Counted from the stretch's first letter, positions 1 through 9,428 are shown. The stretch is DNA of 64,000 bases from JADJPO01 sp963828555 (GCA_963828555.1 CAWHEL010000002.1:310001-374000), one strand, 5' to 3'. The notes: generated by a model not told the origin, from the sequence alone. Translations and numbers: made by a program.

Positions 1-321
1 TTTGGTGGTCGGTCCACCCGGGGCCAGCACGGTGGTGTTCACCCGGGTGGCGCCGGCCGTGCTCACCGCACGGTGGCGGACGCCGTCGCGATCGAGCAGC
101 TGCACCAGTTGCGCGCCGGTCGCTCCACCGACCCCGAGCACGGCCTCCGAGGCCACGCCCGCACCGGCCAGGGTGCGGGTCACGTTGACGCCCTTACCGC
201 TGGCCTCGATCGACACCGATGCCGCGCGGTGCACCTCGATGTCGTTGCGGGTCAGGGCATCCCCGGGGGTCAGGGTGTAAGTCAGGTCCAGCCCGGGATT
301 GGGGGTCACCGTGACGATCAC
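1..321 (-). CDS. fruK: 1-phosphofructokinase (PfkB family), N-terminal part, cut by window edge
   Basis: The frame opens with a GTG at 321-319 and runs off the left edge, giving 107 residues. It shows the start of a PfkB-type kinase: a TPNPGLDLTY strand followed by the substrate-binding SGKGVNVTR motif, as in 1-phosphofructokinases, which convert fructose 1-phosphate to fructose 1,6-bisphosphate. The GTG overlaps the TGA of the upstream DeoR gene (GTGA), so the two are translationally coupled. A fruR-fruK-fruA order is usual for fructose PTS operons; fruA would lie outside the window. Tagatose-6-phosphate kinase is the main alternative. Confidence 0.82.
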   Translation of the reverse strand, partial: MIVTVTPNPGLDLTYTLTPGDALTRNDIEVHRAASVSIEASGKGVNVTRTLAGAGVASEAVLGVGGATGAQLVQLLDRDGVRHRAVSTAGATRVNTTVLAPGGPTTK

Positions 322-1085
322 ACGACCACCGTCTCGACGCCGGCGGCGCGGATCCGGCGCAGAGGGCCGTCCCCTGCGCTGCGGTCGGTGACGATCGTGG
401 ACAGGTCCCGGATCTGGGCGAACCGGTAGGAGGAATCGGCGCCGAACTTGGTGCCGTCGGCCAGCAGGACCACGCGGCGACTGGACACCACCGCGCGGGC
501 CTTGACCGCGGCCACTCCGGCGTCCGGGCAGGTCAGCCCCCGCTCCAGGGTGACCCCGTTGGTGCCGACCAGGGCGAGGTCGAAGACGAAGTCCTCGAGC
601 ATCCGCACCGCCCAGTGGTCGATCGCGCCGAGGGTGTGCGAGCGGATCCGCCCTCCGAGCACGAGCAGTTCGACGTTGTCCCGAGGGGCCAGCACGGTGG
701 CCACAGGGAGGGCGTTGGTCACCACGGTCATCGGCCTCGAGGGGTGCAGCCGTTCGGCGAACGCCTGCAGGGTGGACCCTTCGTCGATGTAGACGAACTC
801 GGCCGCATGCACCAGGGTCAATGCGTAGTCGGCGATGCGCGCCTTCACGTCCTGGCGGGCGCCGGCGCGCAGCGACAGGGCTCCTTCGAACCCCAGCCGT
901 TCGACCGGGACGGCGCCGCCGTGGACTCGCCGCAACAGGCCCTCGCTCTCCAGCGCGTTCAGGTCACGGCGCACGGTTTCGCGAGCCACCTCCAGCAGGC
1001 GGGCGACATCGGCGACATCGATCCGGCCGTGATGGCGCGCATGGTCGACGAGCCAGCGACGTCGCTCGACTCCGTACATCTCCAT
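318..1085 (-). CDS. DeoR/GlpR-family repressor of the fructose operon
   Basis: The protein has 255 residues, the normal DeoR length. Residues about 6-58 form the winged helix-turn-helix with the family signature ARETVRRDLNAL. The rest is a DeoRC sugar-phosphate sensor domain of NagB-like fold with the DEGSTLQAFAE and VVTNALPVA strands and a GLTCPDAGVAA loop. It overlaps the 1-phosphofructokinase gene by four bases, so it probably controls the fructose operon in response to a sugar phosphate such as fructose 1-phosphate. That ligand is inferred from context only. The start is the ATG at 1085; no strong ribosome-binding site precedes it. Confidence 0.85.
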   Translation of the reverse strand: MEMYGVERRRWLVDHARHHGRIDVADVARLLEVARETVRRDLNALESEGLLRRVHGGAVPVERLGFEGALSLRAGARQDVKARIADYALTLVHAAEFVYIDEGSTLQAFAERLHPSRPMTVVTNALPVATVLAPRDNVELLVLGGRIRSHTLGAIDHWAVRMLEDFVFDLALVGTNGVTLERGLTCPDAGVAAVKARAVVSSRRVVLLADGTKFGADSSYRFAQIRDLSTIVTDRSAGDGPLRRIRAAGVETVVV

Positions 1086-1336
1086 GGCCCGCCTCTGCCC
1101 GTTCTCGACCGGCTGTGACCGTTCGTGGACGGGCCTGATTCCACTCTCTGGTAACGATTGCCCGCAACCCCGCAGACCAAACAGTCATGCCCGATCACCA
1201 AACGGATAGATACGGGCATCGACCGTCGACATCGTTATCAGTCGGCAATGATCATCCAGTGGTGTCGGTCTTGACAGCCGGAGCACAGGCCCTCCCGCGG
1301 CGGCTGCGGGCGGCGCCGGGTAGCGTCGTCGTCATC
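1086..1336. promoter_or_regulatory. Divergent intergenic region with an inverted repeat
   Basis: These 251 bases separate the DeoR-type gene (minus) from the ABC-F gene (plus). Arms ATGCCCG (1187-1193) and CGGGCAT (1213-1219) form an inverted repeat with a 19-base spacer, a plausible operator for the DeoR protein. No open frame here looks coding. Confidence 0.3.
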
Positions 1337-2992
1337 ATGAGCGCCACCCTCCTCGCCCGGGACCTCTGCGCGGCCCACGGCGACCGCACCCTGTTCACCG
1401 GCCTCGACCTCGTCGTGGCGCCGGGGGACGTCGTGGGCCTGGTCGGGGCCAACGGCGCCGGGAAGACCACGCTGCTGCGTCTCCTCGCCGGGCTGTCGGC
1501 CGCCGAGCAGGGCTCGGTCGTGCTGTCCCCCGCGAGCGCCTCCGTGGGCTACCTGCCCCAGGAGCCCGAGCGCCGTCCGGGCGAGACCATCGCCGCGCTG
1601 CTCGCCCGGCGCACGGGTGTGGCCGCCGCCCAGGCGGCGCTCGACGTCGCCAGCCAGGCCCTGGCCACCGGAGAGCCGGTGGACGGCGTGGCCGCCGACG
1701 ACGCGTACGTCCACGCACTCGAGCGCTGGCTGGCACTGGGTGGCGCCGAGCTCGAGGAGCGGGCCCAGGCCGTGGCGGACGACGTCGGGCTCGGCGTCGA
1801 GCTCAGCGCACCAGTGACCTCACTGTCGGGGGGTCAGGCGGCCCGTGCCTCGCTGGCCTCCCTGCTGCTGGCGCGCTACGACGTGTTCCTGCTCGACGAG
1901 CCGACGAACGACCTGGACCTGCTCGGTCTGGACCGGCTCGAGCGGTTCGTCGAGGGGCTTCGGGCCGGGGTGGTGGTGGTCAGCCACGACCGCGAGTTCC
2001 TCGCCCGCACCGTGACCCGAGTGGTCGAGCTCGACCTCGCCCAGCAGCAGGTGAGCGTCTTCGGCGGGGGCTACGACGCCTACCTGGAGGAGCGGGAGAT
2101 CGCACGCCGGCACGCCCGCCAGGCCTACGACGCCTACGCCGACACCCGCTCCGACCTGGAACAACGCGCTCGGACACAACGGGCGTGGATGGAGAAGGGC
2201 GTGAAGAACGCCCGACGCAAGGCCAAGGACAACGACAAGATCGGCCGCAGCTTCCGGGTCGAATCGACCGAGAAGCAGGCGGCCAAGGCGCGCCAGACCG
2301 AGAAGCTGATCGAGCGTCTGGACGTCGTGGAGGAGCCGCGCAAGGAGTGGCGGCTGCAGATGGAGATCGCGCTGGCCCCGCGTGCCGGGGCGGTCGTGGC
2401 GACGGCGCGCGGCGCCGTGGTTCGCCGCGGCGGCTTCACCCTCGGGCCGGTCGACCTGCAGATCGACTGGGCCGATCGCCTTGCCATCACCGGTCCCAAC
2501 GGGTCGGGCAAGAGCACGCTGCTCGGGCTCCTACTCGGCCGCACGGCGCCGGAAGAGGGCTCAGCCTCGCTCGGACCCGGCGTGGTCGTCGGCGAGGTGG
2601 ACCAGGCACGGTCGCTGTTCGACGGGGAGCTCTCGCTGTTCCGCGCCTTCGCCGACCAGGTGCCCGACTGGCCCGACGCCGAGGTCCGCACGCTGCTGGC
2701 CAAGTACGGGCTGCGCTCGGCGCACGTCTCGCGATCCTGTGCCAGTCTCTCCCCAGGCGAACGCACCCGCGCAGGGCTCGCCCTGCTCCAGGCCCGCGGG
2801 GTCAACCTGCTGGTGCTGGACGAGCCCACCAACCACCTCGATCTCCCGGCCATCGAACAACTGGAGCAGGCCTTGGACTCCTACCCCGGCACCTTGGTGA
2901 TGGTCAGCCACGACCGGCGGCTGCTCGACGCCGTACACGTGACGCGGCGCCTGGCCGTCGCGTCGGGGCGGGTCAGCGAGGCTGGGGCATGA
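1337..2992 (+). CDS. ABC-F family ATPase (ribosome-associated or antibiotic-resistance type)
   Basis: The protein has 551 residues and two nucleotide-binding domains with no membrane segments, the ABC-F architecture. Domain 1 carries Walker A GANGAGKTT, signature LSGGQ and Walker B FLLDEPTNDLD; domain 2 carries GPNGSGKST, LSPGE and LVLDEPTNHLD. A charged helical linker lies between them around residues 265-345. ABC-F proteins act on the ribosome, as translation factors or as target-protection resistance factors. The ATG at 1337 is preferred over an in-frame ATG at 1187 because homology-like sequence begins there. The stop overlaps the start of the following methyltransferase. Confidence 0.88.
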   Translation: MSATLLARDLCAAHGDRTLFTGLDLVVAPGDVVGLVGANGAGKTTLLRLLAGLSAAEQGSVVLSPASASVGYLPQEPERRPGETIAALLARRTGVAAAQAALDVASQALATGEPVDGVAADDAYVHALERWLALGGAELEERAQAVADDVGLGVELSAPVTSLSGGQAARASLASLLLARYDVFLLDEPTNDLDLLGLDRLERFVEGLRAGVVVVSHDREFLARTVTRVVELDLAQQQVSVFGGGYDAYLEEREIARRHARQAYDAYADTRSDLEQRARTQRAWMEKGVKNARRKAKDNDKIGRSFRVESTEKQAAKARQTEKLIERLDVVEEPRKEWRLQMEIALAPRAGAVVATARGAVVRRGGFTLGPVDLQIDWADRLAITGPNGSGKSTLLGLLLGRTAPEEGSASLGPGVVVGEVDQARSLFDGELSLFRAFADQVPDWPDAEVRTLLAKYGLRSAHVSRSCASLSPGERTRAGLALLQARGVNLLVLDEPTNHLDLPAIEQLEQALDSYPGTLVMVSHDRRLLDAVHVTRRLAVASGRVSEAGA

Positions 2993-3810
2993 CCGACTAC
3001 CGGCAGGTGAACCGGGCCGTGTGGGACGAGCGGGCGCCGGCGCACGCGGCGTCTCCGGACTACGGGCTCCAGGCGTTCGTCGACGACCCGGCGTTCCTGT
3101 CCGGAGTCGTCCGTTTCGACCTCCCGCGGCTCGGCGACGTTGCCGGGCTCGACACCGTCCACCTGCAATGCCACATCGGCACGGACACGGTCTCGCTGGC
3201 CCGCCTCGGTGCCCGGATCTGTGGGCTCGACTTCTCCCCTGCGGCACTCGTCGAGGGTCGGGCTCTGGCCGCCCGTCTGGGCCTGGAGGTGCCCTTCGTC
3301 GAGGCCGACTTGTACGACGCGGTCGAGGTGCTCGGCGGGCACCGGTTCGATCTCGTCTACACCGGGATCGGCGCGCTGTGCTGGCTGCCCGACATCGCGC
3401 GCTGGGCCGAGGTGGTGGCCAGGCTGTTGCGACCGGGCGGCCGACTGTTCCTGCGCGAGGGGCACCCGATGCTGTGGAGCATCGACGAGACCCGCCTCGA
3501 CGCACTGCACGTGCAGCACCCGTACTGGGAGCAGGACGAGCCCCTGGTGTTCGAGGGGGAGGGCACCTACGTTGCCACCGACGTGGCCTTCTCCCACAAC
3601 GTCTCGCACTCGTGGAACCACGGGCTGGGCGAGCTGGTCACGGCCCTGCTCGGCCAGGGCCTGCGGCTGACCATGCTGGTCGAGCACGACAGCGCACCGT
3701 GGGACGCGCTGCCCGGTCGCACCACGGTGGACGACGCGGGCGAGTTCCGGCTGACCGAACTGCCACAACGGCTTCCGATGACCTACACCCTGCAGGCGGT
3801 CAAGGAGTAG
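2989..3810 (+). CDS. Class I SAM-dependent methyltransferase
   Basis: The 273-residue protein has a Rossmann methyltransferase core. Motif I reads LQCHIGTDTVSLARLG and is followed by an acidic strand end at GLDFSP; later motifs include FDLVYTGIGALCWLPD and LLRPGGRLFLREGHP. The ATG at 2989 overlaps the ABC-F stop (ATGA), so the two are co-translated. Substrate is unknown. Being coupled to an ABC-F gene suggests, but does not prove, a role in drug tolerance. The 3' end overlaps the convergent ABC transporter gene by 11 bases. Confidence 0.82.
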   Translation: MTDYRQVNRAVWDERAPAHAASPDYGLQAFVDDPAFLSGVVRFDLPRLGDVAGLDTVHLQCHIGTDTVSLARLGARICGLDFSPAALVEGRALAARLGLEVPFVEADLYDAVEVLGGHRFDLVYTGIGALCWLPDIARWAEVVARLLRPGGRLFLREGHPMLWSIDETRLDALHVQHPYWEQDEPLVFEGEGTYVATDVAFSHNVSHSWNHGLGELVTALLGQGLRLTMLVEHDSAPWDALPGRTTVDDAGEFRLTELPQRLPMTYTLQAVKE

Positions 3811-5764
3811 CGGGTGCGGTGAACTGACTGGTGTAGAGGTCGTAGTAGACGCCGCCCGCCGCCAGCAGTTCCTCGTGCGTCCCCCGTTCGACCACCGCGC
3901 CGTGGTCCATCACCAGGATGGTATCGGCGTTGCGGATCGTGGAGAGTCGATGTGCGATCACGAAACTCGTTCTCCCGGAGCGCAACCGGGCCATCGCCTG
4001 CTGCACCAGCACCTCGGTCCGGGTGTCCACCGAGCTGGTCGCCTCGTCCAGGATCAGGATCGCCGGGTCGGCCAGGAACGCGCGAGCGATGGTGAGCAGC
4101 TGCTTCTCGCCGCTGGACAGGTTCGAGGCCTCGTCGTCCAGCACGGTGTCGTAGCCGTCGGGCAGGGTGCGCACCAGGTGGTCGACGTGCGCAGCCTCGG
4201 CAGCGCGACGCAGCACCTCGTCCGCACCTTCGCGCTCGGGCGCTCCATAGGCCGGTAGCAGCTCCCGGCTGTCGCCGTAGCGGATGTTGTCGGCGATGGT
4301 GCCGCCGAACAGCCAGGCGTCCTGCAGCACCATGCCGAAGTTGCGGCGCAGGTCGTCACGGCGCAGCTCGCGGATGTCCACTCCGTCGAGCCGGATCGCC
4401 CCGCCGTCCAGCTCGTAGAACCGCATCAGCAGGTTCACCAGGGTGGTCTTGCCGGCCCCGGTCGGGCCGACGATGGCCACCGTCTGCCCCGGCTCGGCCT
4501 CCATTGACAGGTCGTCGATCAACGGTGCGTCCGGGGAGTACCCGAAGGCGATCCGGTCGAAGACCACGTGCCCGCGCGACCGCTGCGGCGGCATGGCCGG
4601 CGCCGGCGGCTCAGCCGACTCCTCCAGCTCGTCGAGTAGCTCGAAGACCCGCTCCGCGGAAGCGATCCCGGACTGCACCAGGTTCGCCATGCCGGCGAGC
4701 TGCCCGATCGGCATCGCGAACTGCCGGGAGTATTGGATGAAGGCCTGCACGTCGCCCAACGACATCGTCCCGGAGGAGATCCGCAAGGCACCGATCACCG
4801 CGATGCCGACGTAGCCCAGGTTCGAGATCACGTTGGTGGCGGGCATGATGATGCCGCTGACGAACTGGGCCCTGCGGCTGGCCTCGAAGACCTGCGCGTT
4901 GGAGACCTCGAAGGTGTCCACCGCCTGCTGACGCCGGCCGTACACCGCCACCAGCTCGTGGCCGGAGAACATCTCCTCGACATGCCCGTTGAGTGTGCCG
5001 GTCCACTTCCATTGGGCGGCGAACTGCGGACGGGACCGCTTGGCCACCAGCACGGTCACTACGACGGACAGCGGCACGGTGACCAGGGCGACCAGCGCCA
5101 GCAGCGGGCTGATCCACAACATGATCGCAAGGATGCCGAACACCGTCGCCAGGGACGTGATGGCCTGGGTGAGTGACTGCTGCAGCGTGGTGGAGATGTT
5201 GTCGATGTCGTTGGTCACCCGGCTGAGCAGGTCACCGCGCGGGTGGGAGTCGAAGTAGCGCAACGGCAATCGGCCCAGCTTGAGGTCGACCCGCTCCCGC
5301 AGCAAGAAGATCGCCCGCTGGGTGACCCCGGCCATGATGTGGGCCTGCGCCCAGCCGAAGACCGCCGCCGCGGCGTAGACGGCGACCACGATCAGCAGCG
5401 CCCGATACAGCGCGCCCAGGTCCACGCCCTGGCCGGGCACCAGGTGGTCGATGCCGGCGAGCATGTCGGCCATCCGGCTCTCGCCGCGGGCACGCAGGGC
5501 CGCGACCGCCTGCTCCTGGCTCACCCCTGGGGGCAACTGTGCGGCGACCACGCCGCGGAACACCACGTCGGTCGCGTTGCCCAACAGCTTCGGCCCAGCC
5601 ACCGAGAACCCGACGCTGACCAGGGCCATCGCCACCACCGCGATCACCTGCGGTCGATCCGCATCCAGCAGACGGAGCAGACGGACGAACGAGCCCTTGG
5701 CGTCCTTCGGTTTGGCCGGCGGCGGGCCGCCGCCGCGCATGAAGCCCGGGCCGTGGCCGCTCAT
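3800..5764 (-). CDS. ABC exporter half-transporter, second subunit of a heterodimer
   Basis: The 654-residue protein has six membrane segments in an exporter-type domain (about residues 45-370) followed by an ATPase domain. It shows Walker A GPTGAGKTT, signature LSSGEKQ and Walker B ILILDEATSSVD with the canonical catalytic glutamate. An extra loop after the first membrane helix (around residues 75-120) lengthens it relative to its partner. The ATG at 5764 overlaps the stop of the upstream subunit gene (ATGA). The LSSGE signature departs from LSGGQ, as seen in the partner of a degenerate site in heterodimeric exporters. Substrate unknown; multidrug or lipid export is likely. Confidence 0.88.
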   Translation of the reverse strand: MSGHGPGFMRGGGPPPAKPKDAKGSFVRLLRLLDADRPQVIAVVAMALVSVGFSVAGPKLLGNATDVVFRGVVAAQLPPGVSQEQAVAALRARGESRMADMLAGIDHLVPGQGVDLGALYRALLIVVAVYAAAAVFGWAQAHIMAGVTQRAIFLLRERVDLKLGRLPLRYFDSHPRGDLLSRVTNDIDNISTTLQQSLTQAITSLATVFGILAIMLWISPLLALVALVTVPLSVVVTVLVAKRSRPQFAAQWKWTGTLNGHVEEMFSGHELVAVYGRRQQAVDTFEVSNAQVFEASRRAQFVSGIIMPATNVISNLGYVGIAVIGALRISSGTMSLGDVQAFIQYSRQFAMPIGQLAGMANLVQSGIASAERVFELLDELEESAEPPAPAMPPQRSRGHVVFDRIAFGYSPDAPLIDDLSMEAEPGQTVAIVGPTGAGKTTLVNLLMRFYELDGGAIRLDGVDIRELRRDDLRRNFGMVLQDAWLFGGTIADNIRYGDSRELLPAYGAPEREGADEVLRRAAEAAHVDHLVRTLPDGYDTVLDDEASNLSSGEKQLLTIARAFLADPAILILDEATSSVDTRTEVLVQQAMARLRSGRTSFVIAHRLSTIRNADTILVMDHGAVVERGTHEELLAAGGVYYDLYTSQFTAPATP

Positions 5765-7524
5765 GCCGCATCCTGCGCGGAGAGCTGGGACTCGACGATC
5801 TCGCGATAGGTCTCGCAACCGGCCAGCAGTTCCTCGTGCCGCCCGCTGCCCACCACCCGCCCGGCGTCGAGCACCACGATCTGATCGGCGTGCAGCACGG
5901 TGCTCACCCGTTGCGCCACGATCACCACGGCCGCCAGCGTGGTCTCACGGGCCAGGGCCGCCCGCAGCCGGGCGTCGGTGCCGTAGTCGAGGGCGGAGAA
6001 GCTATCGTCGAACAGGTACACCCGTGGACGACGCACCAGGGCGCGAGCGATCGCCAGCCGTTGGCGTTGCCCGCCGGAGAAGTTCGCCCCGCCCTGTTCC
6101 ACCAGGTGGGCCAGGCCGTCGGGCAGCTCGCGGACGAAGTCTGCGGCCTGGGACACCTCGAGTGCATGCCACAGCTCGTCGTCGGTGGCCTGGGGTGCGC
6201 CGAAGCGCAGGGTGTCGGCGACGGTGCCGGTGAACAGGAAGGCCTTCTGCGGCACCAGACCCAGCTGACCCCAGAGGTGTTCCCGGGGCATCCGGCGCAG
6301 GTCGACGCCGTCGAGCAGCACCGCTCCGTCGGTGACGTCGTACAGCCGCGGGATCAGGTTGAGTAGCGTGGTCTTGCCCGACCCGGTGCCGCCGACGATC
6401 GCGGTGACCTGGCCGATCCGCAGGGTCAGGTCGACGTCGTGCAGCACCGGCTCCTCGGCACCGGGGTAGCGGAAGTCGACCGCGTCGAAGTCGATGATCG
6501 CCTGCCCGGGCTCGGCCGGGCGCGGGGTGGGCACGATCGCGTCGTCGGCGTCGGTGATCGCCGGCACGGTGTCGAGCACCTCCGCGATCCGCTCGGCGGA
6601 GGCGGCGGCGCGGGGCACCATGGCGATCATCATCACGGCCATCAGCACCGAGAACAGGATCTGCATCATGTAGCTGATGAAGGCGCCCAGGGTGCCGACC
6701 TGCATCTGGCCTTCCGAGATGAGGCGCCCGCCGTAGCCGACCACCCCGACACTGGCCAGGTTGATCACGAACATCAGCAGGGGGAAGGTGAGGGCGAACA
6801 GACGGGCGACGGACAGCTGGGTGTCGGTGAGCGCCGCGTTGGCCTCGGCGAACCGCGCCTCTTCGTGCCGGGTGCGCACGAAGGCCCGGACGACGCGAAC
6901 GCCGGTCAGGTTCTCCCGCAGCACCTGATTGATCGCATCGATCCGCTTCTGCACCACGCGGAACAGAGGCAGCGCCCGGCGCAGAGTGAGCAGCACGATC
7001 GCCACCATGATCGGGATGATCACCACCAGCAGCGTGGACAGCCGGGCGTTCTCGCGCAGAGCCATGATCACACCGCCGACGACGGTGATCGGAGCCATTG
7101 CCATCAGGTTCAGGCCCATCAGCACCAGCATCTGTATCTGCTGGACGTCGTTCGTCGTCCGGGTGATCAGCGACGGGGCACCGAGCGTGGTCACCTCGCG
7201 CAGCGAGAAGGTCTCGACCGTGGTGAACAGGGCGGCGCGCAGGTCGCGCCCTACCGACATGGCCACCCGGGCCGAGAGGTAGGTACCGGCGATCGCGGCG
7301 AAGCCCACCACCACCGAGATGGCGAGCATGATGCCGCCGAGGCGCATGATGTGGCCGGTGTCGCCGACCAGCACGCCGTCGTTGATGATGTCGGCGTAGA
7401 GCGTCGGCAGCACCAGCGCGGCGATCGCCTGAGCGAGCAGCAGCACCGTGATCACCGCGATGGTGGCCCGGTAGGGCGGCAGGACGCGGCGCAGGAGTGG
7501 GATCACGGGGCCATCATCGCTCAC
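5761..7524 (-). CDS. ABC exporter half-transporter, first subunit of a heterodimer
   Basis: The 587-residue protein has an exporter-type membrane domain followed by an ATPase domain with Walker A GGTGSGKTT, signature FSGGQRQ and Walker B VYLFDDSFSALD. The residue after the Walker B aspartate is D, not the catalytic E, so this subunit carries the degenerate nucleotide site and its partner the active one. The GTG start at 7524 is chosen because the stop of an upstream reading frame overlaps it exactly (GTGA) and a purine-rich GGGAGGGG lies 13 bases upstream. A longer frame reaching 7656 lacks family-like sequence. Confidence 0.87.
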   Translation of the reverse strand: MSDDGPVIPLLRRVLPPYRATIAVITVLLLAQAIAALVLPTLYADIINDGVLVGDTGHIMRLGGIMLAISVVVGFAAIAGTYLSARVAMSVGRDLRAALFTTVETFSLREVTTLGAPSLITRTTNDVQQIQMLVLMGLNLMAMAPITVVGGVIMALRENARLSTLLVVIIPIMVAIVLLTLRRALPLFRVVQKRIDAINQVLRENLTGVRVVRAFVRTRHEEARFAEANAALTDTQLSVARLFALTFPLLMFVINLASVGVVGYGGRLISEGQMQVGTLGAFISYMMQILFSVLMAVMMIAMVPRAAASAERIAEVLDTVPAITDADDAIVPTPRPAEPGQAIIDFDAVDFRYPGAEEPVLHDVDLTLRIGQVTAIVGGTGSGKTTLLNLIPRLYDVTDGAVLLDGVDLRRMPREHLWGQLGLVPQKAFLFTGTVADTLRFGAPQATDDELWHALEVSQAADFVRELPDGLAHLVEQGGANFSGGQRQRLAIARALVRRPRVYLFDDSFSALDYGTDARLRAALARETTLAAVVIVAQRVSTVLHADQIVVLDAGRVVGSGRHEELLAGCETYREIVESQLSAQDAA

Positions 7525-8100
7525 GCATCGCTTGCGGCCCCTCCCGGGGCATCGATCAGCAGCACGTCGTTCGGCGAGCCGGAGGTGATCGGTTCCAGAT
7601 CGATCGGCGTGCCGTAGCCCTGAACCAGGACCAGCCTGGCCATCACCCAGCTCCACAGCTCATGGTCGTGCGGCCCGAGACCCCTCGACGATCAGCACCA
7701 GCCGGGTGCTCCACGTCTCCTCGCCCCGCGCGACGGCGCCCGAGACCCAGATCCTGCCGACGCCGAGCGGAGCCAGCACGGCCAGTTCGGCCGCGAGCTC
7801 ACCTCGCTGCGCGATCAGCTGCTTCCCGATCGGGCCGACGAGTTGTTCCTGGCGTGGGTCAGGGCGGAAGAGGCGCAGCTCGACCGCGTATCCCGCGCCC
7901 GCCACCAGACGCTGCAGGGTGACCAGGCTCGGTTGTCTGCGACCGCGTTCCACCTGCGAGATCACCCTCACCGCGACGCAGCCCTGTTCGGCCACCTCGA
8001 TCTGGGTCATCCCACTGCGTCGCCGTGCCTCGAGCAGCACCTCGGCCGCCGTCGTCATCGGCTCTCGATCCGCTGGCATGCCCGGACGGTAGCGAGACAT
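7521..8100 (-). pseudogene. XRE-type regulator with a nucleotidyltransferase-like C-terminus, frameshifted
   Basis: The first frame (ATG 8100, stop TGA 7662-7660; 146 residues) holds an XRE helix-turn-helix (SGMTQIEVAEQG, QVERGRRQPSLVTLQRL) and a nucleotidyltransferase-like strand pair with VSGAVARGEE. The usual S-D-x-D catalytic pair is replaced by STRL, so it is probably inactive. The +1 frame continues with GC-rich third positions (HDHELWSWVMARLVLVQGYG and onward) to a TGA at 7523-7521 that overlaps the GTG of the exporter gene. A one-base indel near 7665-7690 would join both into one protein of about 190 residues. Alternatively a separate 40-residue gene starts at ATG 7643, with GGAG 8 bases upstream. 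Confidence 0.6.
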
Positions 8101-8420
8101 CGTTTGGCGCCGCTGCCGATATCACAGGCGCGGCCCAGCCCCGTCGCCGCGCCACTCCCCTCGCCGCGCACCCTCCTCTCGCCACCCCGCCGTTCCTCTC
8201 GCCACCCGCCCCACCGACTTCTCCTGAATTGGAGCTTCGCGGATCCGGTCATTGGCGCATCCGCGAAGTTGCACGCAACGAGGAACTACTTGCCGTCCAG
8301 GACACGCTGTCACCGTAGGGCTACAGGTCGAGGCTGGGTCCAGGCGCAATGCGCCATGGTCGAACGACGCTCAGCGAGGTCGGCCTGGCTGGGGGTTGTA
8401 CTGAGTGGGGGGGTTGGCGC
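8101..8420. other. Non-coding interval with an inverted repeat
   Basis: No convincing gene lies in these 320 bases. They hold a perfect 10-base inverted repeat (8235-8244 with 8259-8268), a short GTTGC-AC-GCAAC palindrome at 8268-8279, and GGCGCA-A-TGCGCC at 8343-8355. The interval separates the 3' end of the PfkB gene from the promoter of the XRE gene, both on the minus strand. Confidence 0.4.
8235..8268. repeat. Inverted repeat, 10-base arms
   Basis: CTTCGCGGAT at 8235-8244 is the exact reverse complement of ATCCGCGAAG at 8259-8268, with a 14-base loop. It lies about 150 bases beyond the PfkB stop and about 135 bases upstream of the XRE start. It could be a terminator stem for the PfkB operon (no T-run follows) or an operator; the sequence cannot separate these. 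Confidence 0.4.
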
Positions 8421-9428
8421 TCAGGCCGTGGGGCGGTAGCCGTACTGCTCGCCCAGGGCGAGGCAGCCGGCCAGCGGCCGGACGCCGTCGGAGGTGCCCG
8501 CGCTGCGCAGGCAGGCCGCGGCGACGCTCACGCCCGCACGCAGACAGTCCGGCACGGGCCAGCCCTCGTGCAGGCCGAAGATGACCCCGCTCGCGAACGC
8601 GTCGCCGGCTCCTGTGGCGCTGCGGATCTCCTCGCGCGGCAGCCGCACCGAGCCCTGCCGCCACACCTGCCCGCCGGGGGCCGCCGCCACACACCCTGTC
8701 GGGAAGTGCACCGCAGCAAGGGTTTTGACCCCGAGCTCGATCAGGCGGAGGGCCACCCGCTCCAGGGTGGGCCAGTCCGGGGCGCCGTCCGCACCGGTGG
8801 CCGTCACGTCCTCGCCGACCAGGGCCGAGGCCTCTATCTCGTTCACCACGATCGAGTCCAGGTGCGGCAGGCAAGGCAGGCCGACCGCCTGGATCTCGTC
8901 CGGGGCGAGGGAGACCAGTTCGAGGTTGGTGCGCATGCCGGCCGCCTGCGCGGCTTCCAGAACCCGTTCCCACCCGTGGCTGACGTCCATGGCGGGGTGC
9001 AGCCCGGGAGCGCCCATGTGCAGGATCCGCGCGGTCGAGGACGCTAAGCCGACGTCCCCCTCCTCGAACAGGCCGTTCGCGCCGACGTGGTGGAAGAACG
9101 TTCGCGACCCACCGTCGCGCACGACCATCGCATCGGTGAACGAGGTCGCCGCGTCGGGGGTGCGCCGCACCCGCGAGGTGTCGATCCCGTCCGCGGCCAG
9201 GGCATCGAGCATGAAGTCGCCGTGCTCGTCCTGCCCGACCACCCCCGCCACAGCGAGCGGGAAGGCAGCGCCGAGCCGGGCCAGGTCGACCGCCAGGTTC
9301 ACCGCCGGGCCACCCGTGCTGGAGCTCACCGACTCGATCACGGCGATGCGTTCCTGCGGCGGGTAGGCGTCGATCACCTTGCCGACGTCGACCACGATCG
9401 AGCCGGCACACAGCACCCCGGAGCGCAT
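8421..9428 (-). CDS. PfkB-family carbohydrate kinase
   Basis: The 335-residue protein has the ribokinase/PfkB fold. The N-terminal strand CAGSIVVDVGKVID and the glycine-rich STGGPAVNLA motif bind the sugar, and ATGAGDAFASG near the C-terminus is the ATP-site anion hole with the catalytic aspartate. The sugar cannot be named. It follows the aldolase-like gene by four bases, so the two are one transcript and probably act in succession, phosphorylation then cleavage or the reverse. Aldolase-PfkB pairs are common in inositol, deoxyribose and tagatose-type pathways. Confidence 0.85.
   Translation of the reverse strand: MRSGVLCAGSIVVDVGKVIDAYPPQERIAVIESVSSSTGGPAVNLAVDLARLGAAFPLAVAGVVGQDEHGDFMLDALAADGIDTSRVRRTPDAATSFTDAMVVRDGGSRTFFHHVGANGLFEEGDVGLASSTARILHMGAPGLHPAMDVSHGWERVLEAAQAAGMRTNLELVSLAPDEIQAVGLPCLPHLDSIVVNEIEASALVGEDVTATGADGAPDWPTLERVALRLIELGVKTLAAVHFPTGCVAAAPGGQVWRQGSVRLPREEIRSATGAGDAFASGVIFGLHEGWPVPDCLRAGVSVAAACLRSAGTSDGVRPLAGCLALGEQYGYRPTA

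Noticed and set aside
6439..7617. 392-codon plus-strand frame rich in histidine, aspartate and glycine
   Set aside because: It is the antisense image of an ABC transporter gene with high-GC codon bias; composition is typical of such shadows.
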